64,000 bases of DNA. Source: Mesorhizobium huakuii (GTDB lineage Bacteria > Pseudomonadota > Alphaproteobacteria > Rhizobiales > Rhizobiaceae). The notes beneath the pieces are model-generated. The model searched no databases, was not told the origin of the DNA, and was given only the letters and a program-made list of their open reading frames with translations. Every line of letters starts with the position of its first letter. Position 1 is the stretch's first letter. Where the stretch lies: contig NZ_CP050296.1 in NCBI RefSeq assembly GCF_014189455.1, forward strand, positions 5,576,001-5,640,000. Reading direction: 5' to 3'. Position numbers and translations under genes: made by a program. Of the stretch, positions 45,231-55,132 are shown piece after piece.

Positions 45231-45727
45231 GCGAACCCGCTTCGCCCGGACAGCCCGCGGTGCGCCATGCCAACAAGCGCGGCGCCGCCCGTCTGGCCGC
45301 CGTGCAGGCGCTCTATCAGATGGATGTCGCCGGCAGCGGTGTCTTCGAGATCACCGCCGAATATGAGGCGTTTCGCCTTGGCAAGGAAGTCGACGGCGCG
45401 CTCTATCGCGAGGCGGATGCCCAATGGTTCCGCGCCATCCTGACCGGCGTCGTCGAGAACCAGAAGACCATCGATCCGGTCATCCGCCAGGCGCTGACCG
45501 ATGACTGGCCGCTGTCCCGGCTCGATTCGACGCTGCGCGCCATTATGCGCGCCGGCGTCTATGAATTGATGAAGCGCGAGGATGTGCCCGTGGCCGTCAT
45601 CGTCTCCGAATATGTCGACATCGCCAAGGCCTTCTATGAGGAAGACGAGCCGAAGCTGGTCAATGCCGTGCTCGACCGCGTGTCACGCCGGGTGCGCGGC
45701 GAGGGGCGCGGCAAGGACGCATCGTGA
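45227..45727 (+). CDS. nusB: transcription antitermination factor NusB
   Basis: 166 aa all-helical protein that binds boxA RNA with S10 during rRNA transcription. [80 protein letters not shown] are diagnostic. It starts with GTG at 45227, overlapping the ribH stop, the usual arrangement of the ribH-nusB pair. It overlaps the next gene by 4 bases. Confidence 0.96.
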   Translation: MSEPASPGQPAVRHANKRGAARLAAVQALYQMDVAGSGVFEITAEYEAFRLGKEVDGALYREADAQWFRAILTGVVENQKTIDPVIRQALTDDWPLSRLDSTLRAIMRAGVYELMKREDVPVAVIVSEYVDIAKAFYEEDEPKLVNAVLDRVSRRVRGEGRGKDAS

Positions 45728-46941
45728 CGGCCATCGCTGTCGAGGCGGGCAGGGATGCGCGGCGCACCGCGCTGATCCTCGCCGCCTCGCAGGCGATTAT
45801 CGGCTCGGCGGCACCCATCGCCATCTCCATGGGCGCACTGGCCGGGCAATATCTGCTCGGTGCCGACAAATCGCTGGCGACGGCGCCGATCACTGGCTTC
45901 AACATCGGCGTGGCGCTCGGCGCGCTGCCGGCCGCGGCCATCATCCGCAGGCTGGGCCAGCGCGGCGGCTTCATGACCGGAACCGTCGTCACCGCGCTTG
46001 GCGGCCTGATTGCCACACTGGCGCTTTTCCACGGCAGTTTCTGGCTGTTCGCCTTCGCACTGCTGGTGATCGGCATCGGTGGCGCCTTCGTCCAGCAGTT
46101 CCGTTTCGCCGCCGCCGACAACGCGCCGCCGCAGTTCAAGGCGCGCGCCATCTCCTTCGTGCTGGCCGGCGGTATCATCACCGCCATCCTCGGGCCGCAG
46201 ATCGTCATCTTCACCCGCGAACTGTTCGCGCCGGTGATGTTTGCCGGGTCATTCGCCTCCATCCTGCCGCTGGCCGTGGTCGGCGCCATTATCCTGTCGT
46301 TTCTGCGCCTGCCGGCGAAGGCGGCGAGCAAGGTTGAAATTGCCGACGGTGATGCCAGACCCCTCTCAGAAATCGTCACCAGGCCGCGCTTTGTCGCCGC
46401 GCTGTTCTGCGCCGTCGGCGCCTATGCGCTGATGAGCTTCGTCATGACCGGCGCGCCGTTGGCCATGGTCGGCTGCGGCCTGTCGGAGGACGATGCGACG
46501 CTGGGCATCTCCTGGCACGTCATGGCGATGTTCGCGCCGAGCTTCTTCACCGGCTCGCTGATCCATCGCTACGGCGCCGAACGTATCGTCGCCATCGGTC
46601 TGCTGCTGCTGATCGGCTGTGCTGCAGTTGCTTTGTCGGGCCTGGCACTGTGGCAGTTCTGGACGTCGCTGATCCTGCTCGGCCTCGGCTGGAATTTCGG
46701 CTTCATCGGCGCCACCGCCATGGTGGCGGCCAGCTACCGGCCGTCGGAAAAGGGCAAGGTGCAGGGTTTTCACGACTTCGTCCTGTTCGGCTCGGTCGCC
46801 TGTGCGTCGCTGCTGTCGGGCATGGTCTACAACGCCTGGGGCTGGGAGATGCTGAACTGGATGATCTTTCCGGTCACCGTCCTGTGCTTCGTCGCGCTCG
46901 GCGCGCTCAAGCTGACGAGCCTGCGCAAGGCCAGCGCCTGA
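45724..46941 (+). CDS. MFS transporter coupled to nusB (possible riboflavin permease)
   Basis: 405 aa with about twelve helices, GTG start at 45724 overlapping the nusB stop (GTGA). Distinct features are [20 protein letters not shown] (motif A-like) and [28 protein letters not shown]. It is at the end of the ribD-ribE-ribH-nusB group. Rhizobiales are known to use an MFS riboflavin transporter, RfnT; the genomic position makes a flavin substrate plausible, but I could not compare the sequences, so it is a hypothesis. No FMN riboswitch is visible upstream of the cluster. Confidence 0.88.
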   Translation: MTAIAVEAGRDARRTALILAASQAIIGSAAPIAISMGALAGQYLLGADKSLATAPITGFNIGVALGALPAAAIIRRLGQRGGFMTGTVVTALGGLIATLALFHGSFWLFAFALLVIGIGGAFVQQFRFAAADNAPPQFKARAISFVLAGGIITAILGPQIVIFTRELFAPVMFAGSFASILPLAVVGAIILSFLRLPAKAASKVEIADGDARPLSEIVTRPRFVAALFCAVGAYALMSFVMTGAPLAMVGCGLSEDDATLGISWHVMAMFAPSFFTGSLIHRYGAERIVAIGLLLLIGCAAVALSGLALWQFWTSLILLGLGWNFGFIGATAMVAASYRPSEKGKVQGFHDFVLFGSVACASLLSGMVYNAWGWEMLNWMIFPVTVLCFVALGALKLTSLRKASA

Positions 46942-46959
46942 TCCTTAATTTGCTATTGA

Positions 46960-46979
46960 CCTGACATGATGTTGTCAGG
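46960..46979. promoter_or_regulatory. inverted repeat upstream of the osmoprotectant transporter
   Basis: CCTGACA and TGTCAGG flank six bases (TGATGT) in the 180-base gap before the binding-protein gene. It could be an operator for the transporter or a weak terminator for the MFS gene; no T-run follows. Confidence 0.4.
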
Positions 46980-47121
46980 ATTGCTTCGGTTGAATTTGCC
47001 GCGCCGGAACAAAATTATTGCGCCTGTACCTATTGTTATGAAACCGTGTGCCCCGACTGGCCGTTGAAGCCATGCTCATATGCGGCCACCGCATTCCGGT
47101 TCACAGCAAGAGGTTTTCACA

Positions 47122-48033
47122 ATGTTTTCAGTCAAGGTTTTCGCCGGCGCGGCTTTGGCGCTGGCCGTCACGGCGGTATCCGCCAGTGCTCAGGTGGTCG
47201 TCTCCTCGAAGATCGATACCGAGGGCGGCGTGCTCGGCAACATCATCCAGCTCGTTCTCAACGCCAACAACATCAAGACCACTGACCGCATCCAGCTCGG
47301 CGGCACGCCGGTGGTGCGCAAGGCGATCACCGCCGGCGAGATCGACATCTATCCCGAATACACCGGCAACGCTGCCTTCTTCTTCGAGAAGGCCGATGAC
47401 CCCGTGTGGAAGGATGCCGCCAAGGCCTATGAGACGGCCAAGAAGCTCGACTACGACGCCAACAAGATCGTCTGGCTGTCGCCGGCGCCGGCCAACAACA
47501 CCTGGGCGATCGCGCTGCGCAAGGAAGTAACGGACGCGAACAAGCTCGTCACGCTGTCGGACTTCGGTAAATATGTCACCGGCGGCGGCCAGGTGGTGCT
47601 GGCGGCTTCGGCCGAGTTCGTCAATTCGGCGGCGGCACTGCCGGCCTTCCAGACCACCTATGGCTTCAAGCTGAAACCCGAGCAGTTGATCACGCTCTCC
47701 GGTGGCGACACGGCGGCGACCATCGCCGCTGCGGCCAACCAGACCAGCGGTGCCAACGCCGCCATGGTCTATGGCACCGACGGTGGCATTGCGCCGTCCG
47801 GCCTGGTCGTGCTCGAGGACGACAAGGGCGTTCAGCCGGTCTACCAGCCGGCGCCGATCATCCGCGAATCCGTGCTCAAGGAACATCCCGAGATCGAGAC
47901 GCTGCTGAAGCCGGTCTTCGCCAAGCTCGACCTCGTCACGCTGCAGGAACTGAACGGCCGCGTCCAGGTCGGCGGCGAGCCGGTCAAGGGCGTCGCCGAG
48001 GACTTCCTGAAGAAGAACGGCTTTCTGAAGTAG
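47122..48033 (+). CDS. glycine betaine/choline-type ABC transporter substrate-binding protein (OsmF/YehZ-like)
   Basis: 303 aa periplasmic protein with a signal peptide (MFSVKVFAGAALALAVTAVSASA). It belongs to the OpuAC-type binding proteins: TEGGVLGNIIQLVLNANN, the ligand loop EIDIYPEYTGNAAFFF with the aromatic residues used to hold quaternary amines, and VLEDDKGVQPVYQPAPIIRESVLKEHPEIETLLKPVFAKL. It is the first gene of a four-gene operon. The ligand is probably a betaine but YehZ-type proteins bind it weakly, so the true substrate is open. Confidence 0.9.
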   Translation: MFSVKVFAGAALALAVTAVSASAQVVVSSKIDTEGGVLGNIIQLVLNANNIKTTDRIQLGGTPVVRKAITAGEIDIYPEYTGNAAFFFEKADDPVWKDAAKAYETAKKLDYDANKIVWLSPAPANNTWAIALRKEVTDANKLVTLSDFGKYVTGGGQVVLAASAEFVNSAAALPAFQTTYGFKLKPEQLITLSGGDTAATIAAAANQTSGANAAMVYGTDGGIAPSGLVVLEDDKGVQPVYQPAPIIRESVLKEHPEIETLLKPVFAKLDLVTLQELNGRVQVGGEPVKGVAEDFLKKNGFLK

Positions 48034-48088
48034 GACGATTCCGGCGCGCCGCATGCGTGGCGCGCCGGGACGACCGACGGGGGAGGGC

Positions 48089-49252
48089 GTGAACATTCGG
48101 TTCGACAAGCTCGGCGTGGTCATCGCCGCGATCGCGGCCTATGCGGCGTTCCTCGCTCCTTTCGCCACATTCCGCGCCAACCGCATCGTTCCGGGGCAGG
48201 CGCGCTCGATTCTCGAAGCGTTGCCGGCTACGACAGGAGCATTGCTGCTCGCCATCATCGTCGCCGCGGCGCTCATAGCGCTGTTCAGGACACCGCTTGT
48301 GCTGCGCCTTGCCGCCAGCGTGGTGGCGCTTGCCGCGCTCGCGCTGCTCGTCGGCGTCGCCGGCACATTCCTAACACCGGCCGGCAACACCTTTGCCAGA
48401 GTATCGCCGGCCTCCGGTTTCTGGATCCTCATTTTTGCCTTCACGCTTTTGCTGGCCGATGTGCTGACAAGGCTGAACCTGTCGCCCCTGGCGCGAGTTG
48501 GCGTGCTTGTCGTCGCGGCTTTGGCGATCGGCCTGCTGTTGATGTCGGGAAGCTGGGACAATTTGTCGATCTTGAAAGAATATTTCAATCGCGCCGACAG
48601 TTTCTGGGCCGAAGGCTCCAAGCACGTGACGTTGGCGCTCGGTTCTCTGGCCGCTGCGGTCATCGTCGGCTTGCCGCTTGGCATCCTCTGCCACCGCGTC
48701 GAAAGGCTGCGGGCCGGCGTGCTCAACGTGCTCAACATCATCCAGACCATTCCTTCGATCGCGCTGTTTGGCCTGCTGATCGCGCCGCTCGGCTGGGTCG
48801 CCACCCATGTGCCGGGGGCTGCAGCGCTCGGCATTCGCGGCATCGGTACGGCACCTGCCTTCGTCGCCCTGTTTCTCTATTCGCTGCTGCCGGTGGTGGC
48901 CAACACAGTGGTCGGGCTCGCCGGCGTGCCGCGTGCCGCCAACGACGCGGCGCGCGGCATGGGCATGACCGACCGCCAGCGCCTGTTCGGCGTCGAGTTC
49001 CCGCTGGCCTTCCCGGTGATCCTCACTGGCATCCGCATCGTGCTGGTGCAGAACATCGGCCTTGCCACCATCGCAGCGCTTATCGGCGGCGGTGGCTTCG
49101 GCGTTTTCGTCTTCCAGGGTGTTGGCCAGACGGCGATGGACCTGGTGCTGCTCGGTGCGGTGCCGACGGTCGCACTCGCCTTCGCCGCAGCCATCATCCT
49201 CGACGCCGTGATCGAAATGACCGCCACCAAGCGCAGGGTTGAAACGGCATGA
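48089..49252 (+). CDS. osmoprotectant ABC transporter permease (OsmY/YehY type)
   Basis: 387 aa with an N-terminal region of about five helices absent from OpuAB-type permeases, then the BPD_transp_1 domain (about residues 165-380) with the EAA-like loop AGVPRAANDAARGMGMTDRQRLFGVEFPLAFPVILTGIR. The start is GTG 48089 with a GGGGGAGGG site. The ORF ends in ATGA shared with the ATPase gene. The long N-terminal extension is typical of YehY. Confidence 0.9.
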   Translation: MNIRFDKLGVVIAAIAAYAAFLAPFATFRANRIVPGQARSILEALPATTGALLLAIIVAAALIALFRTPLVLRLAASVVALAALALLVGVAGTFLTPAGNTFARVSPASGFWILIFAFTLLLADVLTRLNLSPLARVGVLVVAALAIGLLLMSGSWDNLSILKEYFNRADSFWAEGSKHVTLALGSLAAAVIVGLPLGILCHRVERLRAGVLNVLNIIQTIPSIALFGLLIAPLGWVATHVPGAAALGIRGIGTAPAFVALFLYSLLPVVANTVVGLAGVPRAANDAARGMGMTDRQRLFGVEFPLAFPVILTGIRIVLVQNIGLATIAALIGGGGFGVFVFQGVGQTAMDLVLLGAVPTVALAFAAAIILDAVIEMTATKRRVETA

Positions 49253-50187
49253 TCGAGATCGAAGGCATTACCAAGCGCTATGACGCGACAACGGTCGTCG
49301 ACAATGTTTCGATGGTCATCGAGCCACGCACGGTTTGCGTCATTGTCGGCACCTCCGGCTCCGGCAAGACGACGCTGCTGCGCATGATCAATCGGCTGGT
49401 CGAGCCGACATCAGGCATCATCAAGCTCGACGGTGTCGACAACAGCTCCGTGCCCGGTTACGAACTGCGCCGCAGCATCGGCTATGCCATCCAGGGGCAC
49501 GGCCTGTTTCCGCATCGCACCGTGGCGCAGAATATTGCCACCGTGCCGGTGCTGCTCGGCTGGGACAAGGACCGCATCAAGGCCCGCGTCGATGAGCTGA
49601 TGACGCTCTATCAGCTCGATCCGCAGGCCTACGGGCCGCGCTACCCGCACGAACTGTCCGGCGGCCAGCAGCAGCGCGTCGGCGTGGCCCGCGCGCTCGC
49701 CGCCGAACCCAACGTGCTGTTGATGGACGAGCCGTTCGGCGCGCTCGATCCGATCATCCGCACCAAGGCCCAGGAAGATCTGCTGGCGATCCAGAAGCGC
49801 TTCGGCACCACCATCATCCTTGTCACCCATGATATGGAGGAAGCCGTGCACATGGGCGACAAGATCGCCGTCATGGATGCCGGCAAGCTCGTGCAATACG
49901 CCAGACCCGCCGAGATCCTCGCAAACCCCGCGAGCAATTTCGTCGAGACCTTGGTCGGCGCCAGCGAAAGGCCGTTCAGGCTGTTGTCGCTCGGGCGGGT
50001 GCGTGACGCCGTGGAGAATGGCAGCGCCGATGGCGTAGCCATTCCCGGCGATGCCAGCCAGCGCGATGCGCTGGCTGAACTCCTGTGGTCGGGCCGGCCG
50101 GCGCTGCCGGTGCAAGGCGCCGACGGCAAACCGCTCGGCCGCATCACGGTGGACGGGCTGATCAAGCGCGCGGCGAGGCCGGCATGA
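49249..50187 (+). CDS. osmoprotectant ABC transporter ATPase (YehX type)
   Basis: 312 aa. Walker A GTSGSGKTT, Q-loop in YAIQGHGLF, signature LSGGQQQRVGVARAL, Walker B VLLMDEPFGALD and H-loop VTHDMEEAVHMGDKIAVMDAG are all present. A C-terminal segment of about 60 residues (IPGDASQRDALAEL...PVQGADGKPLGRITVDGLIKR) resembles a single CBS-type extension. CBS domains in OpuA-type ATPases sense ionic strength, so osmotic control is a reasonable inference. Confidence 0.94.
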   Translation: MIEIEGITKRYDATTVVDNVSMVIEPRTVCVIVGTSGSGKTTLLRMINRLVEPTSGIIKLDGVDNSSVPGYELRRSIGYAIQGHGLFPHRTVAQNIATVPVLLGWDKDRIKARVDELMTLYQLDPQAYGPRYPHELSGGQQQRVGVARALAAEPNVLLMDEPFGALDPIIRTKAQEDLLAIQKRFGTTIILVTHDMEEAVHMGDKIAVMDAGKLVQYARPAEILANPASNFVETLVGASERPFRLLSLGRVRDAVENGSADGVAIPGDASQRDALAELLWSGRPALPVQGADGKPLGRITVDGLIKRAARPA

Positions 50188-50933
50188 AAGCCTGGCTGCC
50201 GGCGCTGCTGCGGCTTGCCCTTGTGGTGCTGCTCGTCGCCTTCCTCACCAATCCCGTCTGGTTCGAACCGCTGCTGAAGCCGCTGACCGAGAACAATGCG
50301 CCGGTGATCTACAATCAGGGCAGCCTGCTGACCTTGACGCTGCTGCATCTGCGCACCGTCCTGCTCGCCACCTTGGCCGCGACCATTGTGGCTGTTGCGC
50401 TCGCCATCCTGGTCACAAGGCCAGCCGGGGCCGAATTCCTGCCCCTATCGCGCAGCCTGGTCAACATCGGCCAAACCTTTCCGCCGGTGGCGGTTCTGGC
50501 GCTCGCCGTGCCTGCTGTCGGCTTCGGCGAATGGCCGACGCTGATCGCGCTGTTTCTCTATGGCCTGCTGCCGATCTTCGAGAATGCGCTGACCGGGCTG
50601 ACGACACTGCCGGCCAATGTCGTCGAGGCCGCGCGCGGCGCCGGCATGACCGGCTGGCAACGGCTTATCAAGGTCGAACTGCCGCTCAGCGCACCGATCA
50701 TCCTGGGCGGCATCCGGTTGTCGGTTGTCATCGGTCTTGCCACCGCCACCATCGGCTCGACCGTGGCTGCCAAGACGCTGGGCGAGGTGATCATCGCCGG
50801 CCTGTTGTCCAACAATCTTGCTTTCATCCTGCAGGGCGGCCTGATCGTCGCGGCCCTTGCCGTGCTGATCTATGACGGGCTGTCGGCGGTCGAGCGCTAT
50901 GCGGCGCGGCGGATGGGACGCGAGGCGGAGTAG
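50184..50933 (+). CDS. osmoprotectant ABC transporter permease (YehW type)
   Basis: 249 aa with an N-terminal helix, a periplasmic stretch, then the BPD_transp_1 domain with GLTTLPANVVEAARGAGMTGWQRLIKVELPLSAPIILGGIRLS. It begins at ATG 50184, overlapping the ATPase stop by 4 bases, and closes the operon. With the OsmY-type permease it forms the heterodimeric pore. Confidence 0.92.
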   Translation: MKAWLPALLRLALVVLLVAFLTNPVWFEPLLKPLTENNAPVIYNQGSLLTLTLLHLRTVLLATLAATIVAVALAILVTRPAGAEFLPLSRSLVNIGQTFPPVAVLALAVPAVGFGEWPTLIALFLYGLLPIFENALTGLTTLPANVVEAARGAGMTGWQRLIKVELPLSAPIILGGIRLSVVIGLATATIGSTVAAKTLGEVIIAGLLSNNLAFILQGGLIVAALAVLIYDGLSAVERYAARRMGREAE

Positions 50934-51068
50934 TCTTTTGGGACGTTGATGGTCTGTCGGCATGATCCCCTGGCGTCATTTCAATCGATCTAAATGAAGG
51001 ACCATGCCGGCAGGGTCGTCGCGGCTTTTGTCTTTTGGGCGAAAGCCGGGCAAAAACTGAACAATATC

Positions 51069-51097
51069 TTGACGTTCCGAGCCCTGTTTCGCATACA
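51069..51097 (+). promoter_or_regulatory. candidate promoter of hppA
   Basis: TTGACG (51069-51074), 17 bases, CATACA (51092-51097) resembles the alphaproteobacterial housekeeping promoter and lies 99 bases before the hppA ATG. Confidence 0.4.
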
Positions 51098-51195
51098 CCG
51101 ATGCGAAGAGGTGGATTCCGTGCGCGGATTCCGGTCTTTGTCTCAACGGCCCAGGGAGGGGTTCTTTTGGGCCAGCAATCGAGGAAAATTCGGCA

Positions 51196-53337
51196 ATGAC
51201 CATACTTTACGCCGTCATCGCCTGCGGCTTGCTTTCTGTCCTTTACGCCATCTGGGCGACACGGTCGGTCCTTGCGTCCGATCAGGGCAATGCACGCATG
51301 CAGGAAATCTCCGCCGCCATCCGCGAAGGCGCACAAGCCTATCTGGCGCGCCAGTACACCACCATTGCCATCGTCGGCGTGGTCGTGCTTTTGCTCGCCT
51401 GGTGGCTGCTTTCGATCACCGCCGCGATCGGCTTCCTGATCGGCGCCGTCCTGTCGGGCGCCGCCGGCTTCATCGGCATGCATGTTTCGGTGCGCGCCAA
51501 TGTGCGCACGGCACAGGCAGCCTCCAACAGTCTGGCCGCCGGTCTCGACATCGCCTTCAAGTCGGGCGCCATCACCGGCATGCTGGTCGCTGGCCTGGCG
51601 CTGCTCGGCGTGTCGATCTACTACCTGATCCTGACCGGCCCGATGGGCCTCCAGCCGAATGACCGCATCGTCATCGACTCGCTGGTCTCGCTCGGTTTCG
51701 GCGCCTCGCTGATCTCGATCTTCGCCCGTCTCGGCGGCGGTATCTTCACCAAGGGCGCCGACGTCGGCGGCGATCTCGTCGGCAAGGTCGAAGCCGGTAT
51801 TCCGGAAGATGATCCGCGCAACCCGGCCACCATCGCCGACAATGTCGGCGACAATGTCGGCGATTGCGCCGGCATGGCCGCCGACCTCTTCGAGACCTAT
51901 GCGGTGACGGTCGTCGCCACCATGGTGCTCGGCGCCATCTTCTTCGGCGGTACCGCCGCTCTGCAGACTGCGATGCTGTATCCGCTGGCCATCTGCGGCG
52001 CTTGCATCCTGACCTCGATTGTCGGCACCTTCTTCGTCAAGCTCGGCTCGAACGGCTCGATCATGGGCGCGCTCTACAAGGGCCTGATCGTGACCGGCCT
52101 GCTGTCGATCGTCGGCCTCGGCATCGCCACCTCCGCTACAGTCGGCTGGGGCGAGATCGGCACCGTTGCCGGCATGATCATCACCGGCAAGAACACGTTC
52201 ATCTGTGGCCTGATCGGCCTGGTGGTGACCGGTTTGATCGTGGTGATCACCGAATACTACACCGGCACCGGCAAACGCCCCGTCAACTCCATCGCTCAGG
52301 CATCGGTGACCGGCCACGGCACCAACGTCATCCAGGGCCTTGCGGTCTCGCTTGAATCGACGGCGTTGCCGGCCATCGTTATCGTCGGCGGCATCATCTC
52401 GACCTATCAGCTCGCAGGTCTCTTCGGCACGGCGATCGCGGTGACGACGATGCTCGGCCTTGCCGGCATGATCGTTGCGCTCGACGCCTTCGGCCCGGTC
52501 ACCGACAATGCCGGCGGCATTGCCGAAATGGCGGGCCTGCCCAAGGAGGTGCGTCACTCGACCGACGCGCTCGACGCGGTCGGCAACACCACGAAAGCCG
52601 TGACCAAGGGCTATGCCATCGGCTCGGCCGGCCTCGGCGCGCTGGTGCTGTTCGCTGCCTATTCGAACGACCTGAAGTTCTTTGCCGCCAATGGCGACAA
52701 ATATCCCTACTTCCAGGGCATGGGCGAGATCTCCTTCGATCTCTCCAACCCCTACGTCGTCGCCGGCCTGATCTTCGGCGGCCTGATCCCGTATCTGTTC
52801 GGCGGCATCGCCATGACGGCCGTCGGCCGCGCGGCGGGCGCCATCGTCGAGGAGGTGCGCAAGCAGTTCCGCGAGGATCCGGGCATCATGGCCGGTACCT
52901 CCAAGCCGAACTATGCGCGTGCGGTCGACCTTTTGACCAAGGCGGCGATCCGCGAAATGATCATCCCGTCGCTGCTGCCGGTGCTGGCGCCGCTCGTCGT
53001 CTATTTCGGCGTGCTGTTGATCTCGGGGTCGAAGGCGTCAGCCTTTGCCGCCCTCGGCGCCTCGCTGCTCGGCGTCATCGTCAACGGCCTGTTCGTCGCC
53101 ATCTCGATGACCTCGGGCGGCGGCGCTTGGGACAATGCGAAAAAGTCGTTCGAGGACGGTTTCGTCGACAAGGACGGCGTCAAGCATCTGAAGGGCTCCG
53201 AGGCGCACAAGGCTTCGGTGACCGGCGACACGGTGGGCGATCCCTACAAGGACACCGCCGGTCCGGCGGTCAACCCGGCGATCAAGATCACCAACATCGT
53301 GGCGCTTCTGCTGCTGGCCGTGCTCGCGCACGGCTGA
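51196..53337 (+). CDS. hppA: H+-translocating pyrophosphatase
   Basis: 713 aa integral membrane pump with about sixteen helices that uses pyrophosphate hydrolysis to move protons. The PPi-binding motif is [55 protein letters not shown] second Asp-rich motif is [17 protein letters not shown], and a third is [18 protein letters not shown] with [15 protein letters not shown] near the C-terminus. The segment [18 protein letters not shown] has Lys where K+-dependent enzymes have Ala, so this is the K+-independent class. A strong hairpin terminator follows. Confidence 0.97.
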   Translation: MTILYAVIACGLLSVLYAIWATRSVLASDQGNARMQEISAAIREGAQAYLARQYTTIAIVGVVVLLLAWWLLSITAAIGFLIGAVLSGAAGFIGMHVSVRANVRTAQAASNSLAAGLDIAFKSGAITGMLVAGLALLGVSIYYLILTGPMGLQPNDRIVIDSLVSLGFGASLISIFARLGGGIFTKGADVGGDLVGKVEAGIPEDDPRNPATIADNVGDNVGDCAGMAADLFETYAVTVVATMVLGAIFFGGTAALQTAMLYPLAICGACILTSIVGTFFVKLGSNGSIMGALYKGLIVTGLLSIVGLGIATSATVGWGEIGTVAGMIITGKNTFICGLIGLVVTGLIVVITEYYTGTGKRPVNSIAQASVTGHGTNVIQGLAVSLESTALPAIVIVGGIISTYQLAGLFGTAIAVTTMLGLAGMIVALDAFGPVTDNAGGIAEMAGLPKEVRHSTDALDAVGNTTKAVTKGYAIGSAGLGALVLFAAYSNDLKFFAANGDKYPYFQGMGEISFDLSNPYVVAGLIFGGLIPYLFGGIAMTAVGRAAGAIVEEVRKQFREDPGIMAGTSKPNYARAVDLLTKAAIREMIIPSLLPVLAPLVVYFGVLLISGSKASAFAALGASLLGVIVNGLFVAISMTSGGGAWDNAKKSFEDGFVDKDGVKHLKGSEAHKASVTGDTVGDPYKDTAGPAVNPAIKITNIVALLLLAVLAHG

Positions 53338-53358
53338 ACGGAGCCTGGCCGTTAGATC

Positions 53359-53388
53359 AAACCCGCGGGGAGCGATCCCCGCGGGTTT
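53359..53388 (+). terminator. hppA terminator
   Basis: AACCCGCGGGG pairs with CCCCGCGGGTT around an AGCGAT loop, followed by a short T-run; 22 bases after the hppA stop. Its reverse also suits the convergent glycosyltransferase gene. Confidence 0.88.
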
Positions 53389-53415
53389 TGTTTGGCTCGG
53401 ATCAGGCACGGTGCC

Positions 53416-54428
53416 TCAGCCACCGCTCGGCTTGTCCCCATCGCTCTCGGCAAGCTTGCGGTAGCGGGCCACCAAATCATCCAACCCTGGTTCTCGCGCA
53501 GGCATCGCCGGCAGGCCGCGTATCTCGCGCAGGCCGGGCATATAGGAATCACGTCCGTATTTGCGGCGAAATTCTATGGATCTCGGATGGATGCCGCACG
53601 CGGCCCAAAGCCTGCGTATCAGATAGCTGGATTTCTTCAAGGGGCGAGGGGCCGTCGCCGCGGCAAGAACTTTGACGCGCAGGTCGTTTGGCATTCGCAT
53701 GAAGCTGGCAAGTTCTTCCTGCTCCACCGCCGTGTCTTCGACGTAGCTGCCGCTGCGCTGGCCGGAGAAGATACTGAGCACCGTCAGGTGTGGCAGGGTC
53801 GCGATCACGGCCCCCTTTCGCCAGGCCCGGAAGAGCCAGTCCTGCGAACTTTCGCAGGCGCACTCGCTGGCAGGGCGCCAGGGGCCGAGCCAGTCCAGCG
53901 ATGCCCGCCTGGCCATCTGTGCCGATCCGTATCCGGCTGTGATGACGGGATCGTAAAACCCGCTCTTGCCCATCCCGTAGATTGAGGTCTTGAGAGGATC
54001 GCCCTTCATCCGAGCAGGTTCGATGATGGCACCGCGCGCAATGATGATATCGGCGCCGGTCGCATCGATCCAGCCGGTCATCGCCGCGAGGTGGTCTGGA
54101 AACCAGAGGTCGTCATGGTTGAGCAAGGCGACGAACCGGCCGCGCGCCCTGGCAAAGCCGATATTGTTGGGGCCGGATTGCTCACCGAAATTGACCGGCA
54201 GGTTGATATAGCAAATGCGCGGATCGGCGAATTCGGTGATGAGCGCCGCCGTGTCGGGGCGACAGGCGTCGCCAATCACCAGAATTTCAAAGTCCTGCAA
54301 GGTCTGGCCCAGCACGCCGCGCAACGCCTCTCGCAAGGCGGCGGGGCGGTTGTGGGTTGCGATGCGATCACCACCGAGACGAGCGGCGCGTTCTGCCCGG
54401 TTGGATCGGACTGGCCGGATCGCTCCAC
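53416..54428 (-). pseudogene. family 2 glycosyltransferase, frame broken by a 5-bp tandem duplication
   Basis: GT-A fold enzyme of surface polysaccharide synthesis. The N-terminal APLVSVVIA lies in one frame (GTG start possible at 54428, right after the upstream stop), while REALRGVLGQTLQDFEILVIGDACRPDTAALI and the rest to 53416 (DXD-like LLNHDDLWFPDHLAAM) lie in another. The join is a 5-base tandem repeat, TGCGA twice at 54358-54367 on the plus strand; removing one copy restores the usual VVIATHNRPAALREAL. About 336 residues would result. Either a slippage-inactivated or phase-variable gene or a sequence error. The downstream ATG at 54336 would give a truncated 306-aa protein lacking the first strand of the nucleotide-binding fold. 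Confidence 0.8.
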
Positions 54429-54429
54429 G

Positions 54430-54975
54430 CTACACCAGTTTATAAGGGATGTGATCCGTGTCCGGCGGCAGGCGCCAATGGTCCGGCGCGTCGTATGCAT
54501 AGGCCTTGTCGACGAGATTGAGCAGCAGGGCGATCTCCGGCCCGAGCGCCGTCACGCCATGCCAGACGCCTGGCGGGATGACGACGATCGCGGGCCGTAA
54601 GGCGCCGACGATCTTGTGCCAGACCGTGCCGAAGCTGGGCGAAGCCTTTCGGCCGTCATAGAGCGATATGCGCACACTGCCGGCACAGCAGAAAAGCCGA
54701 TCGTGCGTCACCTTGTGTGCATGCCAGCCGGTCACCGCACCCGGATACATCGTGCGCTGGAAGACCTGGCCGACAGGCAATTGATCGAGATCCCATTCGT
54801 CCCGGAAAACTTCGGTAAGATAGCCGTTGGACGTCGCGACCGGTCTGATTTCCTTGATCCTGACGCCGTCGATTGCCGGCGGCTTGATGGCAAGCCAGTC
54901 CGATGTCACGGTCTGCCCGTCGGCTGTTCCCGTGGCCATCCAGCCATCCGGTGCTACGCGCTCGCCACTGCTCAT
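54430..54975 (-). CDS. dTDP-4-dehydrorhamnose 3,5-epimerase family (cupin) protein
   Basis: 181 aa cupin with IKEIRPVATSNGYLTEVFRDEWDLDQLPVGQVFQRTMYPGAVTGWHAHKVTHDRLFCCAGSVRISLYDGRK, including the His of the RmlC active site (WHAHK) and PPGVWHGV. It may make or bind a sugar-nucleotide intermediate for surface polysaccharide. The start is the ATG at 54975. It is followed directly by the broken glycosyltransferase gene, with which it probably forms an operon. Confidence 0.85.
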   Translation of the reverse strand: MSSGERVAPDGWMATGTADGQTVTSDWLAIKPPAIDGVRIKEIRPVATSNGYLTEVFRDEWDLDQLPVGQVFQRTMYPGAVTGWHAHKVTHDRLFCCAGSVRISLYDGRKASPSFGTVWHKIVGALRPAIVVIPPGVWHGVTALGPEIALLLNLVDKAYAYDAPDHWRLPPDTDHIPYKLV

Positions 54976-55050
54976 TTTCAAACCCCAAGGCCCGGGGATT
55001 TGATACGGGCTTGCCCCATTGCTGGCAAGCCGGGCTTGCCTTGGCCAAAC

Positions 55051-55083
55051 AAAAACCCGTGAGATCGCTCCCACGGGTTTTCG
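55051..55083 (-). terminator. bamE terminator
   Basis: AAAACCCGTGGGAG and its partner CTCACGGGTTTTT on the minus strand form a hairpin with a T-run, 50 bases after the bamE stop. It separates bamE from the epimerase gene. Confidence 0.8.
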
Positions 55084-55132
55084 GTCGCCTGAGATGGTGC
55101 TGCTTTCCCTGGAGGTAAGCAGGGTCTGATGA

